A stretch of 43,228 nt of DNA from JBBIOI01 sp037443425 (lineage in GTDB: Bacteria; Desulfobacterota; BSN033; UBA1163), in contig JBBIOI010000012.1 of the NCBI GenBank assembly GCA_037443425.1, forward strand, positions 1 through 43,228, read 5' to 3'. The notes beneath the pieces are model-generated. The model did not search any database. It was not told the DNA's origin and was given only the letters and a program-made list of their open reading frames with translations. Every line of letters starts with the position of its first letter. Within the stretch, counting starts at the first letter, position 1. The translations under genes and the position numbers were made by a program. This document shows, in pieces, positions 1 through 8,457 of the stretch.

Positions 1-1651
1 ATATGAGATCAGAATCTCCTATATTATTTATGGTCTTAATATCAGATATTGTTAAATTATATTTTTTTGCTATACCCCAAAGGGTATCACCTGATTTAAC
101 TATATAAATAATATTTTTTTCGTTTTTATCTGTTTTTAATTCTCCAGGATTTGAGTCTGAGTGTGTAACCTTAATCCTTATTTTATCACCAGGCATTAGT
201 TTTTTCTCGGGATGAAGATTATTCCATTTACTTAGAGCTCCTATGTTTATTCCCATTTCAGAAGAGATGCTCCATAATGTATCTCCGGGTTTTATAGTAT
301 AAATAATTTCTTCTTCCATTTTGCTATTGTTAAAGCCTTCCTCTCTTGAAACCTTGTTTCCTGCCAAGACCTTCTTTCCATTAGATGATTTAGGAATGGG
401 AATAATGAGATTCATCCCTGTCGAAATGTTGGTTGTCTTTTTAATCTTATTAATCTCAACAATAGGCTCTACCGGAACACCATATCTCTTTGCGATTTTT
501 GAAAGTGTATCCCCCCTTCTTACAATGTGAGTGGCAAATTGAAAGTTACCATCTGGTTTAAATTTCTCAAAATTCTTTAAAAATATTTCTTTCTTTCCGA
601 ATGGGATCTTTATTTCATAATCCTGTTCGTAAGGAGGGGTACACCACCTTAACAATTCAGGGTTAAGATCTTTTAACTCTTCCAATGAAATCTCACATGC
701 CTTTGCAATGATTCGAAGATCTGTTGCAGGCGGGACTTTTACTTTGTCGTATTGAAGTGGTTCTTCATATTCAATATCGGTAAAACCATACTTTTCTGGA
801 TCTTTTGCAATGAGAGCAGCTGCTATCATCTGTGGGACATAATCTTTCGTTTCCTTCTTCAGATATCTATATTTTGTTAATTCCCAAAAATCCTCTGTTC
901 TATATCTCTTTATTGCATTGATTATCTTATTCTCGCCTGCATTGTAGCCTGCTGCTGCAAGAAACCAGCATTCAAACATGTCATATAAATCTTTTAGATA
1001 TTTGGCTGCTGCTATTGTTGACTTCTCTGGATCCCTCCTCTCATCAACCCACCAATTCACCTTAAGGCCATACTTTCTTCCTGTAAGATATATAAATTGC
1101 CATGGACCGGAGGCCTTACTTCTCGAGTAGGCATAAGGATTAAAACCACTTTCTATCAATGCTAAATAAACGAGGTCTTCAGGCAATCCGTTCTCTCTTA
1201 AGAGGTTTTTCATAAAAGGGATATATTTCTCTGAGCGGGCCAACCAATTGGAGAACCGATTTCTTGCTATAGTTTGAAAATATTGTATGAAATGTTCTAC
1301 CTTCTCATTTATAACAATTGGTATATCAAAACTCGGTTCTTGTTTAAGATAATCTCCTGGAAGAATCTCAAGATTAAAGTCATCGTTTGACTCCTCACTA
1401 ATTGGTAGTTCGAGTCTTACCACCTGTGATCCATTAACTAAAGATATTTGACTAAACTCGAGATCAGTAGATCTTTGAAAAGTCTCTCTTTTTGAAAAAA
1501 ATGAGTCTAATTCTTCCTGACTAAAAAGCATTGGTTTGATTTCGTTTTCATCTTTTTTAGAGGAATGATTTTTTTCAGGGCTATAAGTTATATGGGGAAG
1601 ACATGAATTTAAAAATAGTAAAAAAATTGTCAAAATGACAAATTTGTACAT
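1..1651 (-). CDS. MltD-like membrane-bound lytic transglycosylase with LysM repeats (3' end outside window)
   Basis: The reading frame is open from ATG at 1651 to the window edge (about 550 codons), so the C-terminus is missing. The start follows a strong GGAGGGG ribosome site. The N-terminus is a lipoprotein signal: a hydrophobic run ending in LNSC, so lipidation at about Cys18 is likely. A transglycosylase domain follows, with the catalytic-Glu motif ESGFNP near residue 165, then GPWQF and AAGYNAGE. Three LysM repeats come after it, near residues 373, 445 and 511, each with a GDTL core. MltD-family enzymes cleave peptidoglycan glycan strands without hydrolysis, and LysM domains hold them on the wall. 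The gene has its own upstream region. The fold is certain; assignment to MltD rather than another LysM transglycosylase is by architecture. Confidence 0.9.
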   Translation of the reverse strand, partial: MYKFVILTIFLLFLNSCLPHITYSPEKNHSSKKDENEIKPMLFSQEELDSFFSKRETFQRSTDLEFSQISLVNGSQVVRLELPISEESNDDFNLEILPGDYLKQEPSFDIPIVINEKVEHFIQYFQTIARNRFSNWLARSEKYIPFMKNLLRENGLPEDLVYLALIESGFNPYAYSRSKASGPWQFIYLTGRKYGLKVNWWVDERRDPEKSTIAAAKYLKDLYDMFECWFLAAAGYNAGENKIINAIKRYRTEDFWELTKYRYLKKETKDYVPQMIAAALIAKDPEKYGFTDIEYEEPLQYDKVKVPPATDLRIIAKACEISLEELKDLNPELLRWCTPPYEQDYEIKIPFGKKEIFLKNFEKFKPDGNFQFATHIVRRGDTLSKIAKRYGVPVEPIVEINKIKKTTNISTGMNLIIPIPKSSNGKKVLAGNKVSREEGFNNSKMEEEIIYTIKPGDTLWSISSEMGINIGALSKWNNLHPEKKLMPGDKIRIKVTHSDSNPGELKTDKNEKNIIYIVKSGDTLWGIAKKYNLTISDIKTINNIGDSDLI

Positions 1652-1699
1652 CTTAAACCCCTCCAAAAATGAAAAAATTTATAAAAAGATGACATAATA

Positions 1700-1715
1700 G
1701 ACAAAATTTTGTCAA
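1700..1715 (-). promoter_or_regulatory. TTGACA box overlapping a 14-bp perfect palindrome upstream of the transglycosylase gene
   Basis: On the minus strand a perfect TTGACA (1715 to 1710) overlaps the perfect inverted repeat GACAAAATTTTGTC (1700-1713), about 50 bases upstream of the ATG at 1651. This could be a -35 element covered by an operator. No convincing -10 box lies at 16-18 bp spacing, so the promoter reading is weak. Confidence 0.3.
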
Positions 1716-1743
1716 GTAAAAAATAAATTTTCCCCTGCATTTT

Positions 1744-1895
1744 CATTGCGAGGCAAATCTGAAGCAATCTCTCTCAAAGAGTCATTCCGAACTAAGCAAG
1801 AAACCTATGAGATTACCACACCCTTCGGGCTCGTAATGACTTCATCGGATTGCTCAGGCACCCTTTGGGCATTCGCAAATACTCAATCATCTATG
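1744..1895. repeat. Dispersed GTCATT...AATGAC repeat, copy A
   Basis: The gap between the transglycosylase and the radical SAM gene holds no credible reading frame. It contains a 60-bp unit (1781-1840) bounded by GTCATTCCGA and TCGTAATGAC. The unit includes AAACCTATGAGATTACCAC. A closely related unit lies in inverse orientation at 17299-17362. Flanking fragments such as CATTGCGAGG at 1744 look like parts of further units. This is a short palindromic intergenic repeat. Confidence 0.7.
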
Positions 1896-1944
1896 AGATA
1901 CAAAAATTAATAGCAAAATTTATGCCTAATCAATTGGAAAAGGT

Positions 1945-2952
1945 TTAAAATTCGTACCAGCAATGAGGGTCTTCTGAGAAGGGATCACCGCTCAATGAAA
2001 GGGCAAGGCTTCTACATCCAAAGCAATTATCAATATTACAACTTTTACACTTACCCTTTATGTTCTTTCTATCAGTTAAAGCTTTTAAAAGTTCAGATCC
2101 ATCCCATATCTCTTTTAATTGCTTATCTAAGAGATTGCCAATTGAAATCGGTAATCTCCTGCATGGAAACACATCACCATTTGGCATTATACAGAGACCA
2201 TCTTTCCCTATTACGCATGGAGCACCAAATAGCATGGTTTCTTCTTTATTAAAACTAACTTGAAATGCCTGAAAAGAAAGAAACGATTCCTCTTCATCAA
2301 TTGAAAAGATTTCAGAAAGCATTCTTATTAATCTTCTCCAATCTTCTTTACTCAAAACCTCATCTCTTATCTCAGCTCCTTTACCCAAGGGTATGAATCG
2401 CTCAATTATAACCCCATTTACTCCTAAGACCTTAGATAGTTCAAAAAAAGATGGAAGCTCTTGTATATTCCTCTTCATTACAGTGAACATCAAGATAATT
2501 TCAAAATCTCTCTCTCCCTTAATAGATGATAAATTTTTAATAACCCTGGAGAATGTTTTTCCCATACGTATAGAATCATTTACTTCGGCACTGGCACCAT
2601 CGAGAGATACCTTAAGCTTTTTAAATTTCGAGAATTCAGAAAAACCCTTTACTATCCTTTCATCCAGAAAAATCCCATTTGTTATTATTCCTAATTCATA
2701 GATCCAGATACTTTGTTCAAGTATTCTTAGGAGGTCAAACAATTCAGGTTTTAGAAGTGGTTCTCCACCTGTAAGATTTATACAAGCCCTCTTACCCCAT
2801 TTTTCAAGTGTGTTAATAATATTTTCTGAAACTGTTCTAAGACCTTTTATATCAAGTTCAAGAACATTCGAAAAATCATTTTGATAGCAATGTTTACAGC
2901 GTAAATTACAGAGATTTGTAATATGCCACTGAATATGAAAAGTATCATCCAT
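1945..2952 (-). CDS. Radical SAM/SPASM domain protein
   Basis: The 335-residue protein begins with the radical SAM cluster motif CNLRCKHC (Cys15, Cys19, Cys22), which binds the [4Fe-4S] cluster that cleaves S-adenosylmethionine. A GGEP motif follows (LTGGEPLL). The C-terminus has a cysteine-rich SPASM region (PCVIGKDGLC, FPCRR, CKSCNIDNCFGC) that binds auxiliary Fe-S clusters. SPASM enzymes such as PqqE and AnSME modify peptides or proteins, and others act in cofactor synthesis. The substrate cannot be told from sequence, and no small precursor-peptide gene is visible nearby. It is the last gene of a set with a MenA-like prenyltransferase and a CPBP protease, 25 bases behind the protease. A quinone- or cofactor-related role is possible but unproven. 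Confidence 0.9.
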   Translation of the reverse strand: MDDTFHIQWHITNLCNLRCKHCYQNDFSNVLELDIKGLRTVSENIINTLEKWGKRACINLTGGEPLLKPELFDLLRILEQSIWIYELGIITNGIFLDERIVKGFSEFSKFKKLKVSLDGASAEVNDSIRMGKTFSRVIKNLSSIKGERDFEIILMFTVMKRNIQELPSFFELSKVLGVNGVIIERFIPLGKGAEIRDEVLSKEDWRRLIRMLSEIFSIDEEESFLSFQAFQVSFNKEETMLFGAPCVIGKDGLCIMPNGDVFPCRRLPISIGNLLDKQLKEIWDGSELLKALTDRKNIKGKCKSCNIDNCFGCRSLALSLSGDPFSEDPHCWYEF

Positions 2953-2977
2953 AAGAATTATTTAAACTCCGCAATTC

Positions 2978-3568
2978 TTATTTAACAGGTGCGATTACAA
3001 AGATTGTAGCACTCCATAATGAATGTGAAATTATCTGAATTAATAGATCTTTTTTCCACATGTAAAGAATCCCCCAAAATGCACCAGCTACAAGTGAGGC
3101 AAATATAAGAATAAGATTCATCGAAAAGATATGGACTCCAGAATAGATTAATGTTGTAATAATGAATCCGATCAAGGATCCAAATCTTTGCATCATATGT
3201 TTCTGTAAAAATCCTCGCCAGAATATCTCTTCACCCGGTCCAGTAATGAATAAAAGTAGGAGAAAAACAAGAATCTTATTTGTTTCAATTCCCATTAGAT
3301 AAATATCTTCTATCTGGGCCTCTGAGCCTGAAATTATACTTGAAGAAATTCTATTACCAATTAAAAAAATAATATAGAGTATGCTTGCTGAGATAAATCC
3401 CCAAATAATCGATTTGATACTTAAAGAGATCCTTGGTCTTTCAAAGAAAAGTGAATAGGTTGTAACAATAAGTACAGACAGGCCAATCTTTAACCAAAAG
3501 TTTCCAAAAGAAGAACCGAATGTAAGCGCCCAGCAAATTGATGCAATTAATATCCCTGCAAATATCAC
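2978..3568 (-). CDS. CPBP-family intramembrane metalloprotease (CAAX protease-like)
   Basis: A 196-residue, strongly hydrophobic protein with several membrane segments. The family motifs are present: EExxxR as EEIFWR (Glu113, Glu114, Arg118), a His at 146 in SGVHIFS and a His at 182 in SHSLW. CPBP members resemble eukaryotic Rce1 and cut substrates inside the membrane; many bacterial members have no known substrate. The start is GTG. It overlaps the prenyltransferase stop by 4 bases (GTGA), so the two are translationally coupled. Confidence 0.85.
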   Translation of the reverse strand: MIFAGILIASICWALTFGSSFGNFWLKIGLSVLIVTTYSLFFERPRISLSIKSIIWGFISASILYIIFLIGNRISSSIISGSEAQIEDIYLMGIETNKILVFLLLLFITGPGEEIFWRGFLQKHMMQRFGSLIGFIITTLIYSGVHIFSMNLILIFASLVAGAFWGILYMWKKDLLIQIISHSLWSATIFVIAPVK

Positions 3569-4464
3569 AAGGGCACCACTTGATTAAGGATTAAAGCAAA
3601 GATTAAAAGGAGACCAAAAATTGTGTTCAGTTGGGCAGTGATTGCATCTGCAGCCTCAGGTATCCTCTTCATAAAATCCTTCATAAGATAGAGGGCCTTT
3701 GGAAAGGATAAAAGCACCAATAGAGTCCAAGGTGTCAATAATCCAAAAACTACCATGAAAATTAAGTATAGATAGGAGACAACTATGAGAATCCCATAAA
3801 GGAAGAAACTTCTTTTACTCCCAAGCAATATCCCTATTGTTTTGATTCCTTGCCTTGAATCATACTCAATATCCCGAATATTATTTGCAAGTAAAACCAG
3901 GGCTACCAGGATTCCAAATGGAATAGACACATAAAATGCCTTTAATGAAAGAACCTGTCTTTGAACAGCATAGGCACCTTCAAACATCAATGGCCCCCAC
4001 ATCAGAAAGACAAAAAATTCACCCCAGGCCCTATATTTAAATTTTATTGGAGAAGCAGTATAAAAAAGGCATGCAAAAAAACCTATCAATCCAATCCAGA
4101 AGACGATAAAAGTGCGAGAAAAAGAAAGGATCAATCCAATTATAACAGTTATTATATTAAAGGAGATAGCTTCTTTTAAAAGCTGTGAAGGTGTAAACAT
4201 CCCTGTAAGAATTGGCTGGGGACGATATAGTGCTGTTGGCGAATCGGGTTGGTCAACTTTATAACGTGTATCGAAATAATCGTTATAAACATTTGCTGTT
4301 GCATGGAAAAATATAATCCCGATACACACCAATACAAACCATCCCCAAAATATCTGACCCTCTTCTGCTGCTATCAATGTCCCTATTGTAACTGAAATCA
4401 AAGACATAGTGAATGACCATGGTCTTGTTGCAATAAATAACTCTTTAATTCTTCGAAATAACAT
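3565..4464 (-). CDS. menA: UbiA-superfamily prenyltransferase, probably 1,4-dihydroxy-2-naphthoate polyprenyltransferase
   Basis: A 299-residue integral membrane protein. The first Asp-rich UbiA motif is NDYFD (Asn61, Asp62, Asp65) followed by Asp71. The second is NNIRDIEYDSRQG followed by IKTIG, as in MenA. MenA attaches a polyprenyl chain to dihydroxynaphthoate in menaquinone synthesis. That would supply the quinone used by the complex I encoded further right. An upstream TTG at 4497 is possible, but the ATG at 4464 lies 7 bases behind a strong GGAGGAGG, so I take 4464. It is the first gene of the prenyltransferase-CPBP-radical SAM set. Other UbiA enzymes have similar motifs, so the exact acceptor is inferred. 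Confidence 0.8.
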   Translation of the reverse strand: MLFRRIKELFIATRPWSFTMSLISVTIGTLIAAEEGQIFWGWFVLVCIGIIFFHATANVYNDYFDTRYKVDQPDSPTALYRPQPILTGMFTPSQLLKEAISFNIITVIIGLILSFSRTFIVFWIGLIGFFACLFYTASPIKFKYRAWGEFFVFLMWGPLMFEGAYAVQRQVLSLKAFYVSIPFGILVALVLLANNIRDIEYDSRQGIKTIGILLGSKRSFFLYGILIVVSYLYLIFMVVFGLLTPWTLLVLLSFPKALYLMKDFMKRIPEAADAITAQLNTIFGLLLIFALILNQVVPL

Positions 4465-4624
4465 AAAAAAACCTCCTCCTATATTATCTTTGCTCAATTA
4501 ACTTAGTATTGAAAGAAATATAAAACATCCTGCCCTCAAAATAAACATTTGGTACCTTATAAGGTCCTTTTGCATGGATTTATGGGCGGCAGTAGCGTTA
4601 AGGGTGAAGGAGATATTTCTCATA

Positions 4625-5932
4625 TCATCTGACCATCATTTTGGGAAGAAAGAGTGCTATCTCTGGAAATATCGTAATTATGATTACAACCAAAACCATG
4701 GCTAAAAGAAAGGGTAAAGCACCTCGAAAGATAGTCTCCATGGGGACATCCCTTACCACTCCTGAAAGGGTGTAGACATTTAGCCCCACAGGTGGTGTAA
4801 TTAATCCTGCTTCCATCATAATCACACAGATCACCCCAAACCAGATAGGATCAAATCCTAATGACCTGATGACTGGAAATATTACTGGCATTGTTAGAAC
4901 CATCATGGAGATTGCATCTAAGAAACATCCCATAAATAGATATATGAGGATTATGATTGAGAGAATAAAATACTTTGAAACCTGTAGACCTGCCATCCAG
5001 TTTGAGACAGCCATCGGGATAGTGGAAAGTGCAAGGAAATAACTGAATACATTTGCTCCAGCCACCAAGAAAAGGACAAAAACAGATATTCTTGTTGCCT
5101 CAAGTAAAGATGTTGTCAGGCTTTTCAATGTTAATTTCCCCTTCAACATCACGATTATAAAAAGTGCTATTGCACCGAAAGCCCCAGCCTCTGTAGGATT
5201 GATAAAACCAAGATAGATCCCCCCCATCACAATAAAGAAAACAACGATAGTCTCCCATATTCCGGAAAGAGCAAGGATCTTCTCTTTTAAACTTATTTCT
5301 CCAGAAGTTGCTGGAGCCAAACTCGGATTCAATTTAACTTCTAAGATTATTATAAGGATAAATGCCAAAGAAAGGATGATCCCTGGAAAAATCCCAGATA
5401 TTAAGAGTTTTCCAATAGATTGTTCAGTTAACATTCCATAGACGACAAAGCCCAGAGATGGTGGGATAAGAAAGCTAAGCGTCCCTCCTGCTGCCACTAC
5501 CCCTACAGCTAATCTTGGATCATAATTGAATCGCCTCATTTCAGGAATTGCAATCGTTCCTATTGCTGCTGAGGCAGCCACAGAAGAACCACTAAGTGCA
5601 GCAAAAAATGCACAGGCAGCTATGGTTGCAATGCCCAGGCCTCCAGGCATCCTTCTAAACCATTTATCAAAACTCTCATAAAGCTCACGAGTGAGGCCAG
5701 CACTCGAAGCAAATCCTCCCATCAAAATAAAAAGTGGAATTACTGTATATGGATAATGCGATGCAGTTTCATAAAGAGTCCTTGCTACAACAGGCAATGC
5801 AGCATTAAAAGAGGTCAGATAACCAATACCCAAAAAACCAACAAACATCATAACAAAAGCAATTGGCATACCAAGAAAGAGAAGAATTACAAGCAAAACA
5901 CTCCCCAAGATCCCTGCTACGATAGGGCTCAT
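4625..5932 (-). CDS. dctM: TRAP transporter large permease (DctM)
   Basis: A 435-residue membrane protein with the features of TRAP large subunits: a small-residue-rich core (FFAALSGSSVAASAAIGTIA), a second half with PTEAGAFGA, and the C-terminal stretch LITPPVGLNVYTLSGV. It forms the ion-coupled transport channel together with the small permease DctQ and the periplasmic receptor DctP. The ATG lies just behind the dctQ TGA stop (TGAAATG), so the two are coupled. Length is normal for DctM. Substrate is unknown; TRAP systems usually move carboxylates or sulfonates. Confidence 0.95.
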   Translation of the reverse strand: MSPIVAGILGSVLLVILLFLGMPIAFVMMFVGFLGIGYLTSFNAALPVVARTLYETASHYPYTVIPLFILMGGFASSAGLTRELYESFDKWFRRMPGGLGIATIAACAFFAALSGSSVAASAAIGTIAIPEMRRFNYDPRLAVGVVAAGGTLSFLIPPSLGFVVYGMLTEQSIGKLLISGIFPGIILSLAFILIIILEVKLNPSLAPATSGEISLKEKILALSGIWETIVVFFIVMGGIYLGFINPTEAGAFGAIALFIIVMLKGKLTLKSLTTSLLEATRISVFVLFLVAGANVFSYFLALSTIPMAVSNWMAGLQVSKYFILSIIILIYLFMGCFLDAISMMVLTMPVIFPVIRSLGFDPIWFGVICVIMMEAGLITPPVGLNVYTLSGVVRDVPMETIFRGALPFLLAMVLVVIIITIFPEIALFLPKMMVR

Positions 5933-5933
5933 T

Positions 5934-6416
5934 TCATTTCCTTCCCCCTACGAGTTTTCCAATCAAATCAAAGAGATCTATTAGAAGTTCAAGCCAGAGG
6001 AGAAAACCTCCTACGGCAACAAGAAGTCTAAAAGGAGATTGAGGTATTCTTAACATATCGGAAACTGTCCGCTCACGGATTCCTTCAAAGTAGCCCTGCC
6101 AGATGAGGATACCAATGATAAAAAGACTTAGCGATGTAGTAAGAATCTTACAAAGTGTACTATACCTATTGTTCAGTAGAGATATAAGAAAATCGACGCT
6201 TACATGCCCTTTGACTTGCTGGGTATAGCCAGCCCCCAGAAGGATGACAATAGCTAATATATATTCAGAAATTTCAAAAGTTCCAGGGATTGTCTTTGAA
6301 AAAAATCTTCTTCCAAGGATATCGCCAGTTGTAAGAAACATTAGGGGTAGAAGAAAGATCATTCCGGTCACACAGATATAGAAATTAATTTTCTGAATCC
6401 ATTTTTTGATCTCCAT
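5934..6416 (-). CDS. dctQ: TRAP transporter small permease (DctQ)
   Basis: A 160-residue protein with four predicted membrane segments, typical in size for DctQ. The early stretch with GRRFF after a first hydrophobic helix fits the family pattern. It pairs with DctM in the inner membrane. It follows dctP after a 79-base gap containing a perfect hairpin and is coupled to dctM. The assignment rests on topology and position between receptor and large permease. Confidence 0.9.
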   Translation of the reverse strand: MEIKKWIQKINFYICVTGMIFLLPLMFLTTGDILGRRFFSKTIPGTFEISEYILAIVILLGAGYTQQVKGHVSVDFLISLLNNRYSTLCKILTTSLSLFIIGILIWQGYFEGIRERTVSDMLRIPQSPFRLLVAVGGFLLWLELLIDLFDLIGKLVGGRK

Positions 6417-6443
6417 GGACTATCTATCCTAAACAGATATAAT

Positions 6444-6469
6444 GAGAGGGTGATATTTATCACCCTCTC
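6444..6469. promoter_or_regulatory. Intercistronic perfect hairpin between dctP and dctQ
   Basis: GAGAGGGTGATA (6444-6455) and TATCACCCTCTC (6458-6469) form a 12-bp perfect inverted repeat with a minimal loop. It lies after the dctP stop and before the dctQ start. On the transcribed (minus) strand no T-run follows it, so it is unlikely to be a full terminator. A 3' mRNA stabiliser or partial attenuator that raises the receptor level over the permeases is the best reading. Confidence 0.7.
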
Positions 6470-6495
6470 CTTCTTTTATTGCCTTTATGAGATCC

Positions 6496-7563
6496 TTATT
6501 TCCATTCTTTTGGGAAGGCAACCACCTTAACGCCTCGCTTCTCACATTCCTCGTTAAACATCCTAACTGTCTCTCTTGCCGGAAGCCCTCTTGCCTCAAG
6601 GTCAGAAACCCACTTTTTTGTTACTTCCCTGAATCCTTCATACCATCTTTCTGCTTCTTCTGGAGGAAGTGTATAAAGGGTTACTCCTCTATCTGCAATC
6701 TCTTTCATCATCACCTTATAAACTTCTCTGGTCAGACCTCCTGTAGTTTTAAAGGGATTCTCACTGACTTCCTCAATAATCTTTTTCTGATCTTCTGGTA
6801 GTTTCTTCCAGCTCTCAAGGTTCATTACCACTCCTTCTGTAACACAACCAAATGTGGCAATTACCCCATGTTTTGCAACTTCATAAAGCTTGTATGCAAG
6901 AACAAACGGGGGACATGTGACTAAACCATCTACTGTTCCTGTTTCCATGGCCATGTAGACATCACCAAGAGGCATGAAGATTGGCTCTGCCCCCAGGGCC
7001 TTAATATAATGGGTTTGGTGTCCTCCGGGTGTCCTGATCTTCAATCCTTTGGTATCGGCCAGAGATCGAACTGGCTTCTTCGTCCATAGAAACGACTGTA
7101 TGCATCCATTTAATTCAATTATCTTCACATCTTTAAATTCTCGATAAAGGATTCGTTTATACATTGCATTTCCGATATCAGTAGCTAAATCCTTTCCATC
7201 CACCCATACGGCCAGAGATAATACGTCTGAAAGAGGAAATCGTCCCGGTGTCCAAGTTGCAGTAAAATAACCCATATCTGAAAGGCCTTTTGCAACAATA
7301 TCGTAATGTTCAGGCCCCTTGCCAAGTGCAGAACCTGCATACATCGTATAGGAAATCTTCCCGCTGCTTCTCTTCTTTATCTGTTCAAGCATGGGTTCCC
7401 AGACAGTCTTAACTTCTCTACTCATTGGTGGATGCCAGGTACTGAAACGGATGTTTGTTGTCTGGCCGAAGGATAATTCATATATTCCAGCTCCAAGTCC
7501 TAATGCCATCCCCCCTATAATTGAACCCCTTAGAAAACTCCTCCTTGTAATCCCCTCGCACAT
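6496..7563 (-). CDS. dctP: TRAP transporter periplasmic solute-binding protein (DctP), Tat-exported
   Basis: A 355-residue protein. The N-terminus has a twin-arginine signal, RRSFLRG at residues 7-13, followed by a hydrophobic run, so export as a folded protein by Tat is predicted. The mature part matches DctP receptors, for example KIRTPGG and later MAMETGTVDGLVTCP. It captures the substrate in the periplasm and hands it to DctQM. The start has an AAAGGAG ribosome site. It lies 37 bases downstream of pncA, in the same direction. Confidence 0.92.
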   Translation of the reverse strand: MCEGITRRSFLRGSIIGGMALGLGAGIYELSFGQTTNIRFSTWHPPMSREVKTVWEPMLEQIKKRSSGKISYTMYAGSALGKGPEHYDIVAKGLSDMGYFTATWTPGRFPLSDVLSLAVWVDGKDLATDIGNAMYKRILYREFKDVKIIELNGCIQSFLWTKKPVRSLADTKGLKIRTPGGHQTHYIKALGAEPIFMPLGDVYMAMETGTVDGLVTCPPFVLAYKLYEVAKHGVIATFGCVTEGVVMNLESWKKLPEDQKKIIEEVSENPFKTTGGLTREVYKVMMKEIADRGVTLYTLPPEEAERWYEGFREVTKKWVSDLEARGLPARETVRMFNEECEKRGVKVVAFPKEWK

Positions 7564-7600
7564 CTTTATAACTCCTTTCCCTATTATTTTTAAATAAATT

Positions 7601-8248
7601 TTATAAAGACCTTATCCTTTCTAAATCAATATCATCAAGCACTAAAACACCTTTTGCCTTCATCTCTTCTATTGCCTTTTCGGATGTCTCTGGTGAAACC
7701 CCACGAGAAAGGTTTTTAATCATAATCACCTTATAACCTTCAGCCCTTGCATCAAGTACTGTTGCCTTGACACAGTAATCTGTAGCAATTCCATATATTA
7801 TTAATTTATTGATTTTATGTTCCTTTAAGATTCTGCCCATTTCTGTCTTTTTTCCGCCATCATCCTGGAAACCAGAATAACTGTCATAATCTGGATCCAT
7901 CCCCTTCCTTACTATAGCATCGAATAATTCTTTATATATTAAAATCTCAGCACCTGAAGTATTCTGGACACAATGTGGTGGCCACAAAACCTGATCCCTG
8001 CCATTGAGTTTAATTATATCAAACGGCTTTTTACCAGGATGATTTGTATAAAAAGATAGATGATCTTTTGGATGCCAATCCTGTGTCGCATATATAGGAA
8101 AACCTTGAGTCTTTAGCCTTCTTGTTTGATCTTCGACAAGTCTGATATATCCTTCATCTGTCCCTTCAACTGCAAGTGATCCATTTCTAAATTTTGTAAA
8201 ATCTGCCTGGATATCTACCACTATGACACCTATCTGATCTGTTGCCAT
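7601..8248 (-). CDS. pncA: Nicotinamidase (PncA-type isochorismatase family hydrolase)
   Basis: A 215-residue protein with a complete PncA active site: catalytic Asp12 (VVDIQADF), Lys115 (VRKGMDPD) and Cys159 (ATDYCVKATVLDA). The metal ligands are Asp57, His59 and His63 in DWHPKDHLSF. PPHCVQNTSGAE and DSYSGF also match nicotinamidases closely. The reaction is nicotinamide to nicotinate plus ammonia, part of NAD salvage. The start has an AGAGGAG ribosome site. It comes first in an apparent operon with the TRAP genes, which may hint at uptake of a related compound, although the link could be incidental. Confidence 0.85.
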   Translation of the reverse strand: MATDQIGVIVVDIQADFTKFRNGSLAVEGTDEGYIRLVEDQTRRLKTQGFPIYATQDWHPKDHLSFYTNHPGKKPFDIIKLNGRDQVLWPPHCVQNTSGAEILIYKELFDAIVRKGMDPDYDSYSGFQDDGGKKTEMGRILKEHKINKLIIYGIATDYCVKATVLDARAEGYKVIMIKNLSRGVSPETSEKAIEEMKAKGVLVLDDIDLERIRSL

Positions 8249-8395
8249 GGCAATTTCTCCTCTTTGAAAATCTATAAAAATTTTAACCCATTTTTATATA
8301 AAATTAATCAAAATCAACTTTACACCCTCTTCTATCCCGAGTTCAATAAATGACCCCACCCTCTGTTGTTTGATAAAAGGTTAAGAATTTTATAT

Positions 8396-8436
8396 GAAAA
8401 AATCCCCGAAAGATTGTTGAGGTAGGGTTTCAAACC
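8396..8436. repeat. 41-bp dispersed repeat, copy 1
   Basis: Just downstream of the protease gene, the run starting GAAAAAATCCCCGAAAGA and ending TTTCAAACC matches 17245-17285 over its whole 41 bp apart from scattered differences. On the minus strand the CGAAAG and CTTTCG arms can pair and a T-run follows, so this copy may also serve as a terminator for the protease gene. Confidence 0.55.
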
Positions 8437-8457
8437 TTTCGAATATGATTTTTTCTG

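Noticed and set aside
4553..4564. Palindrome ACCTTATAAGGT upstream of the prenyltransferase
   Set aside because: A single 12-bp AT-rich palindrome with no promoter boxes or second copy; too weak to call an operator.
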